From Burkholderiaceae bacterium (GTDB lineage Bacteria > Pseudomonadota > Gammaproteobacteria > Burkholderiales > Burkholderiaceae_C), in the NCBI GenBank assembly GCA_024710165.1, contig JANJVG010000178.1:1-46425 (forward strand): a stretch of DNA of 46,425 bases. Reading direction: 5' to 3'. The notes under the pieces were generated by a model. It did not search any database, had not been told where the DNA came from, and saw nothing but the letters and a program-made list of their open reading frames with translations. Below, piece by piece: positions 15,787 to 24,540 of the stretch (its first letter is position 1; every line of letters begins with the position of its first letter). A program made the position numbers and the translations under genes.

Positions 15787-17658
15787 ATGAACGCACCCTC
15801 GATGCAGGGCCTGAACCTCAGTGCCCCCGCTTACGTCAAGAACGCCCGCCTGCTGGCCTGGGTGGCCGACATGGTCGCCCTGTGCAAGCCCGACAGCATC
15901 GTCTGGTGCGATGGCTCGCAGGAAGAATACGATCGCCTGTGCCAGCAACTGGTGGACGCCGGCACCTTCCAGAAGCTCAACCCCGCCAAGCGCCCCGGCA
16001 GCTTTCTGGCCTGGTCCGACCCCTCGGACGTGGCCCGCGTGGAAGACCGCACCTACATCTGCTCTGCCAAAAAAGAGGACGCCGGCCCGACCAACAACTG
16101 GATGGACCCGGCCCAGATGCGCGCCACGCTGCAGCCGCTGTTTGACGGCTGCATGAAAGGCCGCACCATGTACGTGGTGCCCTTCAGCATGGGCCCGCTG
16201 GGAAGCCACATTGCCCACATTGGCGTGGAACTGACCGACAGCGCCTACGTGGCCGTGAACCAGCGCCTGATGACCCGCATGGGCAAGGCTGTGTACGACG
16301 TGCTCGGCGTGGACGGCGAGTTCGTGCCCTGCATGCACACCGTGGGTGCCCCGCTGCAGGCCGGCGAAAAAGACCAGACCAGCTGGCCTTGCAACCCCAA
16401 GGTCAAGTACATCGTGCATTACCCCGAAACGCGCGAGATCTGGTCGTACGGCTCGGGCTACGGCGGCAACGCCCTGCTGGGCAAGAAGTGCCTGGCCCTG
16501 CGCATCGCCTCCACCCTGGGCCGCGACCAGGGCTGGCTGGCCGAGCACATGCTGATCCTGGGCGTGACCAACCCCCAGGGCAAGAAGTACCACGTCGCCG
16601 CTGCCTTCCCCAGCGCCTGCGGCAAGACCAACTTCTCGATGCTCGTGCCTCCGGAGGGTTTCGAGGGCTGGAAGGTCACGACCATCGGCGACGACATCGC
16701 CTGGATCAAGCCCCATGCCGACGGCAAGATGTACGCCATCAACCCTGAGGCCGGTTATTTCGGCGTGGCCCCCGGTACGAACACGCTGACCAACCCCAAC
16801 TGCATGGCCAGCCTGAACAAGGACGTGATCTTCACCAACGTGGCCCTGACGGACGACGGCGACGTGTGGTGGGAAGGCATGGAGAAGGACCAGGGCAAGC
16901 TGCCCGACCACCTGATCGACTGGCAGGGCAAGGACTGGACGCCCCAGATCGCCAAGGAAACCGGTGCCAAGGCCGCCCACCCCAACGCCCGCTTCACCGT
17001 GGCTGCAACCAACAACCCGGCGCTGGACGCGCAGTGGGACGACGCCAACGGCGTGGCGATCGACGCCTTCATCTTCGGTGGCCGCCGCTCCACCACGGTG
17101 CCGCTGGTGACCGAAGCCCGCACCTGGATGGAAGGCGTGTACATGGCCGCCACCATGGGCAGCGAGACCACCGCCGCCGCCTTCGGCGCGCAGGGCGTGG
17201 TGCGCCGCGACCCGTTCGCCATGCTGCCGTTCTGCGGCTACAACATGAGCGACTACTTCCAGCACTGGCTCGACATGGAGCACAAGCTCGAAGAATCCGG
17301 CCATACCCTGCCCAAGATCTTCTGCGTCAACTGGTTCCGCAAGGGCGAGGATGGCAAGTTCGTCTGGCCCGGCTACGGCGACAACATGCGCGTGCTCAAG
17401 TGGATGATCGACCGCATCGAAGGCCAGGCGACGGGCCAGGACACGATGTTCGGAGTGGCACCGCAGTACGCCGAAATCAACTGGACCGGGCTGGACTTCA
17501 GCGCCCAGCAGTTCGCCACCGTGTCGAACATCGACAAGGCCGCATGGGCTGAGGAGTTCAAGTTGCACGACGCCCACTTCGAGCAGCTGGCCTACCACCT
17601 GCCCAAAGAGCTGATCGAGACCAAGGCCGCGCTGGAGCAGCGCCTGGCCGCACTCTGA
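15787..17658 (+). CDS. pckG: Phosphoenolpyruvate carboxykinase (GTP)
   Basis: 623 residues, the usual length of the GTP-dependent enzyme. It converts oxaloacetate plus GTP to phosphoenolpyruvate, CO2 and GDP for gluconeogenesis in the cytoplasm. The nucleotide P-loop is [12 protein letters not shown] near 273. Other hallmarks are [25 protein letters not shown] and [17 protein letters not shown] at 15787 follows an AAGGAAG ribosome site. The 337-bp region upstream holds an AT-rich stretch, a palindrome and a 14-bp inverted repeat, so this gene probably has its own regulated promoter. A terminator follows at 17700. Confidence 0.97.
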   Translation: MNAPSMQGLNLSAPAYVKNARLLAWVADMVALCKPDSIVWCDGSQEEYDRLCQQLVDAGTFQKLNPAKRPGSFLAWSDPSDVARVEDRTYICSAKKEDAGPTNNWMDPAQMRATLQPLFDGCMKGRTMYVVPFSMGPLGSHIAHIGVELTDSAYVAVNQRLMTRMGKAVYDVLGVDGEFVPCMHTVGAPLQAGEKDQTSWPCNPKVKYIVHYPETREIWSYGSGYGGNALLGKKCLALRIASTLGRDQGWLAEHMLILGVTNPQGKKYHVAAAFPSACGKTNFSMLVPPEGFEGWKVTTIGDDIAWIKPHADGKMYAINPEAGYFGVAPGTNTLTNPNCMASLNKDVIFTNVALTDDGDVWWEGMEKDQGKLPDHLIDWQGKDWTPQIAKETGAKAAHPNARFTVAATNNPALDAQWDDANGVAIDAFIFGGRRSTTVPLVTEARTWMEGVYMAATMGSETTAAAFGAQGVVRRDPFAMLPFCGYNMSDYFQHWLDMEHKLEESGHTLPKIFCVNWFRKGEDGKFVWPGYGDNMRVLKWMIDRIEGQATGQDTMFGVAPQYAEINWTGLDFSAQQFATVSNIDKAAWAEEFKLHDAHFEQLAYHLPKELIETKAALEQRLAAL

Positions 17659-17699
17659 TCACCGCCGGGAGGCCGCCTGGCGGCGCGCCTCCGACCCCG

Positions 17700-17733
17700 A
17701 AAGCCGCCCGGCCTGCGCCCGGCGGCTTTTTTG
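17700..17733 (+). terminator. Rho-independent terminator after pckG
   Basis: AAGCCGCC pairs with GGCGGCTT around a GC-rich loop and runs into TTTTTT, 42 bp after the pckG stop. Confidence 0.85.
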
Positions 17734-17830
17734 TCGGACCGGGTTCATCTCCAGGGGCAGCAAGCCGCAGGGCCCGCGCTGGCGACAGCACACCTGCGCA
17801 GCCCCGTTTTCCCCGTAGACTGGCACGCCC

Positions 17831-18676
17831 ATGAAGATCCAGTTGCTGTCCGACTTGCACCTTGAGGTGCATCCCCATTTCGTTCCCGAGCCTGCGCCCG
17901 ATGCAGACCTGCTGGTGCTGGCGGGTGACATCGGCTCGTACCAGGACGAATCGCAAGTCACGGGCGAGCACTTCGGGCTGGAGCGCTTCTCGCCCCTGCC
18001 GCAGTGGGGCGGCTGGCCCACCCCGGTCGTGTTTGTGCCCGGCAACCACGAGTACGACATGCAGGACTTCGACACCGCCGACGAGCGCCTGCGGCGCACC
18101 TGCGACCGGCTCGGGCTTCTCTGGCTGGAGCGCGAGACGCTGGTGATGGACGGGGTGCGCTTGGTGGGCTGCACGTTATGGAGCGACTTTGACGCGCTGG
18201 CCGATCACGAACAGTGCACCGACCTCACGCGCCGCCTGCGCCTGCGCCAGAAGGCCTTTCGCGCCGCCAATTTCTACCTTGCCAAAACGGGCACCACCCG
18301 CGCTGGCGCTGCGTGGCTGGCCGAGCCCATGCGCGATCAGGCACTGGAGTGCCAGGCCTGGCTGCAGCACGCACTGGCCCAGCCTTTCGATGGCCCCACG
18401 GTGGCTGTCACGCACTTTGCTCCCAGCCTGCGCAGTGCCGACCCGCGCTACGGCCTGGTGCCCGGCACGGCGGGCTTTTGCAACGCACTGGATCACCTGC
18501 TGCCCCATGCCACCCTGTGGCTGCACGGGCACCTGCACGCGCCGAGCGACTACACCGTGCGCGGCCAGCAGACCGACGGCAGCACCTGGCAGTGCCGCGT
18601 GGTGGCCAATCCGCTGGGCTATGCCCGAAAAAACGAACAGGCGTTTTTTCAGCCCCAGTGCTGCCTCACCGTATGA
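17831..18676 (+). CDS. Calcineurin-like metallophosphoesterase
   Basis: 281 residues. A binuclear metal phosphoesterase: SDLHLE near residue 7 (D and H ligands), LAGDIG near 35, FVPGNHEYD near 74, a histidine in VAVTHFAPS near 196, and the C-terminal GHLHAPSDY near 235. This spacing fits the Icc/YfcE-like superfamily; the substrate (nucleotide, phosphoprotein or other) cannot be assigned. No signal peptide, so cytoplasmic. ATG at 17831. A universal stress protein gene follows on the same strand after 60 bp, so co-transcription is possible but unproven. Confidence 0.85.
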   Translation: MKIQLLSDLHLEVHPHFVPEPAPDADLLVLAGDIGSYQDESQVTGEHFGLERFSPLPQWGGWPTPVVFVPGNHEYDMQDFDTADERLRRTCDRLGLLWLERETLVMDGVRLVGCTLWSDFDALADHEQCTDLTRRLRLRQKAFRAANFYLAKTGTTRAGAAWLAEPMRDQALECQAWLQHALAQPFDGPTVAVTHFAPSLRSADPRYGLVPGTAGFCNALDHLLPHATLWLHGHLHAPSDYTVRGQQTDGSTWQCRVVANPLGYARKNEQAFFQPQCCLTV

Positions 18677-18736
18677 TGCGGGCAGGTCTGGCGGGTTCTC
18701 CCGACCGGTTGTTAATGTTCTCACCCGGAGAATTGC

Positions 18737-19159
18737 ATGAATATCCTGCTAGCTGTCGATGGCAGCGCCTACACCAAAAAAATGCTGGCTTACCTGGCCA
18801 CCCACGAAGAACTGCTCGGCAGCACCCACGAATACAGTGTGATCACCGTGCAGGCCGCACTGCCACCCCGTGCCCGTGCAGCACTGGGCAAAGAGGCGGT
18901 GAACCAGTATTACGCCGAAGAGGCCGACAAGGTGCTCAATCCGGTGGTCAAGTTCCTGGATCGCCACGGCGTCAAGGCCAAGCGCATCGTCAAGGTGGGC
19001 TCGGCCGGTGAAAACATTGGCAAGGTGGCCGACGAAGGCGGTTTTCAGCTGCTGGTGATGGGCTCCCACGGCCACGGCGCGCTGGCCACGCTGGTCATGG
19101 GCTCGGTCACGACCCAGGTGCTGGCGCACAGCAAGGTGCCGGTACTCATCGTGCGCTGA
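18737..19159 (+). CDS. Universal stress protein (UspA family)
   Basis: 140 residues, a single Usp domain. It begins MNILLAVDGSAYTKKML and carries the ATP-binding pattern G-x2-G-x9-G-S in GSHGHGALATLVMGS near residues 113-127, so it likely binds ATP. Cytoplasmic stress protein without a known fixed reaction. A GGAGA ribosome site lies 6 bp before the ATG. A short hairpin with T-run follows at 19199. Confidence 0.92.
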   Translation: MNILLAVDGSAYTKKMLAYLATHEELLGSTHEYSVITVQAALPPRARAALGKEAVNQYYAEEADKVLNPVVKFLDRHGVKAKRIVKVGSAGENIGKVADEGGFQLLVMGSHGHGALATLVMGSVTTQVLAHSKVPVLIVR

Positions 19160-19198
19160 CACGTTCCCCTGCGCCCAAGCCCGTCCCCGCCCCGCCCC

Positions 19199-19222
19199 GC
19201 CCTGCCCTGCAGGGCTTTTCTT
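19199..19222 (+). terminator. Probable terminator after uspA
   Basis: GCCCTG-CCCTG-CAGGGC hairpin followed by TTTTCTT, 40 bp after the stop codon. Confidence 0.6.
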
Positions 19223-19232
19223 CGCCGGGAAG

Positions 19233-19256
19233 TAACCGATTGGTTATGTAATAACC
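19233..19256. promoter_or_regulatory. Overlapping palindromes upstream of the fasciclin gene
   Basis: TAACCGATTGGTTA (19233-19246) overlaps GGTTATGTAATAACC (19242-19256), and a further GGTTA lies at 19271-19275. Repeated TAACC/GGTTA half-sites in an AT-rich island before the gene look like a cooperative operator next to the promoter. Confidence 0.5.
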
Positions 19257-19345
19257 ACACAGTCATATTTGATACTGTTAGGTTATACCATTCACCCACG
19301 CCCATCCTGGCGTGTCACTTTCAACCCCACCGAGAGGAACGACCC

Positions 19346-19801
19346 ATGAAAACGACCCTGATTGCACTCGCCCTGACCGCAGGCGCCACGTTCACCGCCA
19401 TGGCCCAGGACATCGTCGACACTGCCGTCAAAGCCGGCAACTTCAAGACCCTGGTGACCGCAGTGCAGGCGGCAGGCCTGGTTGACACCCTCAAGGGCCC
19501 GGGGCCGTTCACGGTATTTGCCCCGACCGATGAAGCCTTTGCCAAGATTCCCAAGGCCACCCTCGATGGCCTGCTGGCCGACAAGGCCGCGCTGACCAAG
19601 GTGCTGACCTACCACGTGGTGCCGGGCAAGGTCATGGCCAAGGATGTGAAGGGCGGCAAGGTCAAGACCGTACAGGGCCAGGAGCTCTCGGTGAGCACCA
19701 GCATGGGCGTGATGGTGGACCAGTCCAAGGTCATCGCCACCGACGTGGCCGCCAGCAATGGCGTGATCCATGCCATCGACACCGTGCTGATGCCCAAGTA
19801 G
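19346..19801 (+). CDS. Secreted fasciclin-domain protein
   Basis: 151 residues. An N-terminal signal peptide ([20 protein letters not shown], cleavage likely after AMA-Q) is followed by one FAS1 domain: [15 protein letters not shown] and [11 protein letters not shown] are the two conserved boxes, and [11 protein letters not shown] closes the domain. Expected in the periplasm or outside the cell, where such domains mediate adhesion or binding; the partner is unknown. GAGAGGAACGA is the ribosome site. The upstream AT-rich region carries the overlapping TAACC/GGTTA palindromes. A MITE-like insertion separates the stop codon from the terminator at 20018. Confidence 0.93.
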   Translation: MKTTLIALALTAGATFTAMAQDIVDTAVKAGNFKTLVTAVQAAGLVDTLKGPGPFTVFAPTDEAFAKIPKATLDGLLADKAALTKVLTYHVVPGKVMAKDVKGGKVKTVQGQELSVSTSMGVMVDQSKVIATDVAASNGVIHAIDTVLMPK

Positions 19802-19831
19802 TCCGGACGAGGTTGAACGCATCGCACCAGC

Positions 19832-20011
19832 GAGCCTGTCGGACTTGGAGCGCTGAAAGCGAAAATCGGCCCGGCGAGGAAAGTTTTTTCCGGCTTTGCA
19901 GACCCATAGCTGGGCTATGGACAAAAAAACGGTGTTCTCGAAGAGCGGCGAAGCCAAAAATGGACCGCTGCAGTCAACTTGCAGCCGGCGATTTCCAAGT
20001 CCGACAGGCTC
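19832..20011. mobile_element. MITE-like element with 17-bp terminal inverted repeats (180 bp)
   Basis: GAGCCTGTCGGACTTGG at 19832-19848 and its exact complement at 19995-20011 bound a 180-bp non-coding unit. Internally it has a 7-bp-arm hairpin (CCATAGC/GCTATGG at 19904-19920) and several AT tracts unlike the neighbours. It sits between the fasciclin stop codon and a terminator. No clear target duplication is seen and there is no transposase, so it would need one in trans. Confidence 0.7.
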
Positions 20012-20017
20012 CTGGAT

Positions 20018-20037
20018 CCCGGCATGCCGGGCTTTTT
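20018..20037 (+). terminator. Rho-independent terminator (fasciclin gene)
   Basis: CCCGGCATGCCGGG hairpin followed by CTTTTTT. It lies beyond the MITE-like insertion and between convergent genes, before the TetR stop codon. Confidence 0.75.
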
Positions 20038-20080
20038 TGGGTTGGGAACCGCACCAACGCAGGATGCGGGCAAACCGCTT

Positions 20081-20695
20081 TCAGCGTGCTGACAGCCCGT
20101 CGAAACAGGTGCGCAGCACCAGCTCGACGATCTCGGCATCGGAATACTGCCCACCTTCCTTGAGGAAGCTGACCACCGGGTCGCAGGCCCTGGCATACAA
20201 GGTGTAGAGCACCACCAGCGGCGGCAGCGTGGGCGCGATGCGGCCCTGCGCCTGGGCTTCGGTGATCCATTGCCCGATCTGGTCGCTCACGGTGATCAAA
20301 CCATCAAGGTAGGGCTTGTTGCCCATGAGCACGGCGCGCAGCGACGAGTTGCGGCTGGGCAGCAGCGGCATTTCATCGCTGATGAGGCGCTCGAGCGACC
20401 ATTGCACCAGGGCGCGCAGCTTGTCGTAAGGCTCCATCGTCTCGGGCAGGCTGCGCAGATAGGCCTGCACGCGCTCCAGTATCTGCACCATGGCGGTGCA
20501 GCACAGTTCTTCCTTGCTGGCAAAGTGCTTGTACAGGCTGGCCTTGGCGATACCGACATTGTTGGCCACGTCATCCATGGTCATGGCGTCGAAGGCTTTT
20601 TCGCCCAGGAGGCGGCAGGTGGTCTGAAGAATCGCGTCTTCGCGCGCCTGGTGCATCTGCTCCTTGAAGGAGATTTTGGGTTGCTGCGTCTGCAT
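20081..20695 (-). CDS. TetR-family transcriptional regulator
   Basis: 204 residues from ATG at 20693-20695, chosen because GGAGG lies 2 bp upstream; two longer starts lack such a site. The N-terminal helix-turn-helix (AMTMDDVANNVGIAKASLYK, then HFASKEEL) is at about residues 37-65, and the ligand-binding helical C-terminus follows. It lies downstream of an ArgP-like LysR gene on the same strand (79-bp gap). No transporter or enzyme is divergently adjacent, so the target is unknown. Confidence 0.9.
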   Translation of the reverse strand: MQTQQPKISFKEQMHQAREDAILQTTCRLLGEKAFDAMTMDDVANNVGIAKASLYKHFASKEELCCTAMVQILERVQAYLRSLPETMEPYDKLRALVQWSLERLISDEMPLLPSRNSSLRAVLMGNKPYLDGLITVSDQIGQWITEAQAQGRIAPTLPPLVVLYTLYARACDPVVSFLKEGGQYSDAEIVELVLRTCFDGLSAR

Positions 20696-20774
20696 ACCCT
20701 CCATCTTATGCACTATGGTTGAAAAATAAATGACCCAGTTGCTTTGTAACCACGCCGTTCATTTTTCTGCTGAC

Positions 20775-21692
20775 CTACGCCCGGGCCGTGAGTGACCGCT
20801 CGGCCGCCTCGGTCAGGGCCTGCGTGAGCTGGTCGAGCACTTCGGATTCGAGGTTCCAGCAGTGCCAGCAGAGCTGGATCGGCAAGGACTGGCCTGGCGC
20901 GATGTCCACCAGCGAGCCATCGGCCAGGCCGGAACGCACCAGCAACTCGGGCATCACACCCACCGCCCAGCTGGCCCGTACCGCGTGCAGCTGGCCCTCG
21001 GAGCTGGGCACAAAAAGATGGTTGAGCCCCACGCGCTTGAGCCCGAAGGCCCGCGCCACGAACTCAGCCGCCATGTCGTCCTTGCGGTTGAACGACAGGT
21101 AGGACACCTCGCGAAAGTTGTGCGCCGTCAGCCCGCCGGGCAGATGCTTTTCGGCATAGGCCGCCGAGGCCACGGCCACATAGTGCATGGCCCCCAGCGG
21201 CACCATCTTGCAGCCACGCAGCGCCTGTTTGAGGGTGGTGACGCAGCCCAGCACCTGACCCGAACGCAGCCACTCCTGGGTGAAATCCTGGTCGTCGACA
21301 ATGATTTCCAGCGGCAGGCGCTGGCGCACGAGATCGTGCAGCGCGTCAAGCGCCCAGGTGGCAATGCTGTCGGCGTTGATGGCAATCGAGATGCGCTCCT
21401 CCTCGCGTCCGCCGCCCCGCGGGCTGGGCGCCAGCTCCTGCAAATCGCGCTCGAGGTCGGCGCGCAGCAGGCGCATCTGCTTGGTGTGCTTGAGCAGCAA
21501 CTGCCCCGCCGAGGTGGGCCGCAGCGGGCGGCTGCGCACGATGAGCACCGACCCCACCTGGGCTTCCAGCGCTCGCAGGCGCTGCGACACCGCCGATTGC
21601 GTGACATTGAGCCGCTGGGCAGCGCGCTCGAAGCCGCCTTCTTCGACGATGGCGGCAAGGCATTCCAGGGCGGCAGGATCGTAGGTGCTCAT
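20775..21692 (-). CDS. argP: ArgP-type LysR regulator
   Basis: 305 residues. The opening LECLAAIVEEGGFERAAQRL, then NVTQSAVSQRLRALEAQVG and LIVRSRPLRPTSAGQLLLKH, is typical of ArgP/IciA, which in E. coli senses lysine and arginine and controls argO and other genes. The effector domain ends with LCWHCWNLESEVLDQLTQ. No lysE/argO exporter is next to it. It is instead divergent from a DadA-like D-amino acid dehydrogenase across 109 bp, so I infer that it regulates that gene or senses its product. The symbol is by similarity only. Confidence 0.85.
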   Translation of the reverse strand: MSTYDPAALECLAAIVEEGGFERAAQRLNVTQSAVSQRLRALEAQVGSVLIVRSRPLRPTSAGQLLLKHTKQMRLLRADLERDLQELAPSPRGGGREEERISIAINADSIATWALDALHDLVRQRLPLEIIVDDQDFTQEWLRSGQVLGCVTTLKQALRGCKMVPLGAMHYVAVASAAYAEKHLPGGLTAHNFREVSYLSFNRKDDMAAEFVARAFGLKRVGLNHLFVPSSEGQLHAVRASWAVGVMPELLVRSGLADGSLVDIAPGQSLPIQLCWHCWNLESEVLDQLTQALTEAAERSLTARA

Positions 21693-21801
21693 GGTGACAA
21701 CCGGCGTCGAACCGGTCCGAAAATATTAGCGGCGCTGATGTTTTTGGATGAAGTTTAATTTCGCTTTTAGTTGCTGGCAATGTCGCGCACACTGCGCAGC
21801 C

Positions 21802-23139
21802 ATGAAAACCATTGTTCTCGGAGCCGGCATCATCGGCATCAGCACGGCGTGGCACCTGCACGAGCGCGGCCACGAGGTTATTGTGGTCGAGCGCCAGCCC
21901 GGCGCGGCGCTGGAGACGAGCTTCGCCAACGCAGGGCAGATCTCGGTCAGCTACTGCGAGCCCTGGGCCAACCGCGAGGCGCCGCTCAAGGCGCTCAAGT
22001 GGATGCTCGACAAGGAGGCGCCCCTGCTGTTCCGCCCGCAGCTGGACTGGCAGCAATGGCGCTGGGGCCTGAAGTTCCTGGCGCAGTGCCATGATGCCGC
22101 GTTCGAGCGCAACGTGCAGCAACTGGTGGCGCTGGGCGCCTACAGCCACCGCGCACTGAAAGAGCTGGTGCGCAGCACCGGCATCGAGTACCACCGGCTG
22201 GAGCGCGGCATCGCCCACTTCTACGCCGACCAGAAGTCGTTCGACGACGCCGGCCTGGCAGTGGAGCTGATGCGCAAGCACGGCGTGCAGCGCCGCCTGG
22301 TGACGCGCGACGAGCTGCTGCAGATCGAGCCGGCGTTCCGCGCCTACGGCGACCGCATCGTCGGCGGCACCTACACCCGCACCGACGAGAGCGGCGATGC
22401 ACGCGCCTTCACCGAGCAACTCGCCGAGCGCTGCGCCGCGCGTGGTGTGCAGTTCCTCTACGGCCACGACGTGCTGCGCCTGAACAAGGTGGGCGGCGCT
22501 ATCGAATCCGTAGCTATCTGCGCAAACCAGCCGGGCGCGGCAGGCCAAAAAGACCAAATACTCCAGGGTGACGCCATCGTGGTCGCCTGCGGCGCTTACA
22601 GCGCGCCGCTCCTGCGCAGCGTGGGCGTGGACCTGCCGATCTACCCCGGCAAGGGCTACAGCGCCACCTTCCCCATACTGCGCCCCGAGGCCGCGCCCAC
22701 GGTCTCGCTGCTCGACGACGGCCGCAAGATCGCCATCAGCCGCCTGGGCAACCAGCTGCGAGTGGCCGGCACCATCGAGCTGGGCGGTTTCGACATGGCG
22801 CTCGACACCCCGGTGGCCAAGGCGCGCTGCCACATGCTCTCGCGCCGCATCGAAGAGGTGTTCCCCGGCGTCTGCGACACGCGCACGCCCGAGCAGGGCG
22901 GCAACCCGCAGTACTGGACCGGCCTGCGCCCGGCCACGCCGACCAACATCCCGTTCATCGGCCGCACCCGCCTGGGCAAGCTGTGGGTGAACGCCGGCCA
23001 CGGCACGCTGGGCTGGACGCACGGCGCGGGCTCGGGCCTGGCACTGGCCGAACTCATCGACGGCCGGCGCCCGGGCATGGATTTCGGTTTCTACGGCGTT
23101 GCACCGTCGGCACCGCACATGGCCGCCCGACCGGCATGA
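21802..23139 (+). CDS. D-amino acid dehydrogenase (DadA-like FAD oxidoreductase)
   Basis: 445 residues. An FAD-dependent enzyme oxidising D-amino acids to 2-oxo acids with electron transfer to the quinone pool, membrane-associated. The dinucleotide fold is VLGAGIIGISTAWHL at 5-19 with E30 in VVERQPG; SYCEPWAN, YPGKGYSATFP and the C-terminal GLRPATPTNIPFIG and GHGTLGWTHGAGSG boxes match DadA. Residues about 232-253 (IESVAICANQPGAAGQKDQI) are encoded by a repeat A copy read in frame, which lengthens the loop before DAIVVACGAYS. ATG at 21802. Divergent from the ArgP-like regulator. A convergent hairpin region separates it from the HD-GYP gene. Confidence 0.88.
   Translation: MKTIVLGAGIIGISTAWHLHERGHEVIVVERQPGAALETSFANAGQISVSYCEPWANREAPLKALKWMLDKEAPLLFRPQLDWQQWRWGLKFLAQCHDAAFERNVQQLVALGAYSHRALKELVRSTGIEYHRLERGIAHFYADQKSFDDAGLAVELMRKHGVQRRLVTRDELLQIEPAFRAYGDRIVGGTYTRTDESGDARAFTEQLAERCAARGVQFLYGHDVLRLNKVGGAIESVAICANQPGAAGQKDQILQGDAIVVACGAYSAPLLRSVGVDLPIYPGKGYSATFPILRPEAAPTVSLLDDGRKIAISRLGNQLRVAGTIELGGFDMALDTPVAKARCHMLSRRIEEVFPGVCDTRTPEQGGNPQYWTGLRPATPTNIPFIGRTRLGKLWVNAGHGTLGWTHGAGSGLALAELIDGRRPGMDFGFYGVAPSAPHMAARPA
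22498..22560 (+). repeat. Repeat family A, copy 3, inside the dadA-like gene
   Basis: GCTATCGAATCCGTAGCTAT, then CTGCGCA, a GC-rich middle and AGGCCAAAAAGACC. The 63-bp segment keeps frame and encodes 21 residues of the dehydrogenase. Confidence 0.7.
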
Positions 23140-23146
23140 CGTGGCC

Positions 23147-23183
23147 GCCCCCTCGCGCCGCGCGAGGAGCGACACAAGGGGGC
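23147..23183. terminator. Hairpin between convergent genes
   Basis: GCCCCCT pairs with AAGGGGGC around an inner hairpin CTCGCG-CCG-CGCGAG, between the dadA-like stop and the HD-GYP stop. It resembles the core of repeat family B and could terminate from both sides, although no long T-run follows. Confidence 0.4.
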
Positions 23184-23186
23184 GCT

Positions 23187-24452
23187 TCAGGCCGTCAGAC
23201 CTTCAAAGTGACGCAGCACCATGGCCTCCATCAAGGCCCGGGCGGCCTCTTCGTCCTGGCCGTCGAGTTGCTGACGCAGTCCTGCGGCCATCTGGAGGAA
23301 CACATCCAGGACCGCCGGGTCGAAATGGCTGCCGCGCCCTTCGTGCAGGATGCGCAGCACTTCGCCGGGCGGTAGCGGCTCCTTGTAGGGGCGGCGCGAG
23401 CTGAGGGCGTCGAACACGTCGGCCACGGCAAAGATGCGCGCCGCCAGCGGAATGGCCTCGCCCACCAGCGCGCGCGGGTATCCCGAGCCGTCCCATTTCT
23501 CGTGGTGGCAGGCCACCACGTCGCGTGCGCCATCCAGCCAGCCCGCACCGGTGACGATCTCCTCGCCCTGGCGCACATGGGTGCGCATGGTGCGCATTTC
23601 CTCGTCGTCCAGCCGGCCCGGCTTGAGCAGGATGGCGTCCGGAATACCGATCTTGCCCGCGTCGTGCAGAAAGCTGCCCAGGATCAGCGACTGCATCGCC
23701 GCACCCTGCAGGCCCAGCGCCTCGCCCAGCCGGGCCGACACCCAGGCCACGCGGTAGTTGTGTGCCCCGGTGTCGGAATCGCGCTTGGCAATGGCCCGGC
23801 CCAGCGCCTCCATCATGGCGATGTGCGACTCCAGCACCTCGCGCGCCTTGTGCTCGTTCTCGCTGGCCAGGTGCACCACCACCGGGTACATGGCGGCGCC
23901 GCACACCAGCGATGCCAGGCACACCATGAGCCCGACGATCAGGGCGTCGGAGAAGATCTGGTCGGTCTGCCACTGGGGCAGCACGCGCACCCCCTCGAAA
24001 TAACCAGTGACGGGCCCACCCTGCGCCGCTTCGCGCAGCGGCACGAACACGCGCAAGACCTGCACCCCGCCATCGAGCACCAGGCGCTCGTAGAAGGCCT
24101 TCTGGTAACCGGGGGCGCCGTGCTTGGGCAGTCGTGCCTCGGTCTGCTCGCCCTGCGGCGTGACAGCCTCGGCCAGCTTGCGCCCTTCGGGTCCGTAGAT
24201 TTCGGCAATGTCGAACAGCCCCCCGGCCAGTTGGCGGGCCGCCAGCTCGGCGTGCGTGCGCGCCTCGGGGCCGTCCAGGCGCAGGGCCTGCTCACGCTGC
24301 AGCACGCGACGCACCTCTTCCTGGGCAAACGCCACCACCTCTTCTTCGGCGTTCTCGCGCGAGACGTACCAGGCCAGTGGACTGGCCAGCGCCGCCATGG
24401 TCAGGGTCACCATGGCAATGCGCAGCGCCGCCTTGCGTTTCATCGTGTTCAT
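23187..24452 (-). CDS. Membrane HD-GYP c-di-GMP phosphodiesterase
   Basis: 421 residues from ATG at 24450-24452; an ATG eight codons upstream is possible. Two membrane helices (residues about 10-28 and about 175-200) flank a periplasmic sensor of about 145 residues; the cytoplasmic HD-GYP domain is at about 215-395. The metal site HDAGKIGIPD near 260 and the HHEKWDGSGYP motif near 320 are intact, so it should hydrolyse c-di-GMP to pGpG/GMP. The stop lies close to a convergent dadA-like gene. It is preceded upstream by a repeat A copy. Confidence 0.9.
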   Translation of the reverse strand: MNTMKRKAALRIAMVTLTMAALASPLAWYVSRENAEEEVVAFAQEEVRRVLQREQALRLDGPEARTHAELAARQLAGGLFDIAEIYGPEGRKLAEAVTPQGEQTEARLPKHGAPGYQKAFYERLVLDGGVQVLRVFVPLREAAQGGPVTGYFEGVRVLPQWQTDQIFSDALIVGLMVCLASLVCGAAMYPVVVHLASENEHKAREVLESHIAMMEALGRAIAKRDSDTGAHNYRVAWVSARLGEALGLQGAAMQSLILGSFLHDAGKIGIPDAILLKPGRLDDEEMRTMRTHVRQGEEIVTGAGWLDGARDVVACHHEKWDGSGYPRALVGEAIPLAARIFAVADVFDALSSRRPYKEPLPPGEVLRILHEGRGSHFDPAVLDVFLQMAAGLRQQLDGQDEEAARALMEAMVLRHFEGLTA

Positions 24453-24487
24453 GCCGGATCTTTCATCGGTGCGCATCCCTCCATGAA

Positions 24488-24540
24488 TGCTCTTGTTTTG
24501 GTAGCTACTGGCGCTTATTCATCAATGGTCAAACCCGTTT
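24488..24540 (+). repeat. Repeat family A, copy 4
   Basis: TGCTCTTGTTTTGGTAGCTA, then CTGGCGCTTATTCATCAATG and GTCAAACCC. It overlaps the 3' end of the carboxypeptidase remnant and supplies its stop codon. Confidence 0.75.

Noticed and set aside
15772-17598. Long minus-strand frame opposite pckG
   Set aside because: Antisense shadow of a clearly identified enzyme.
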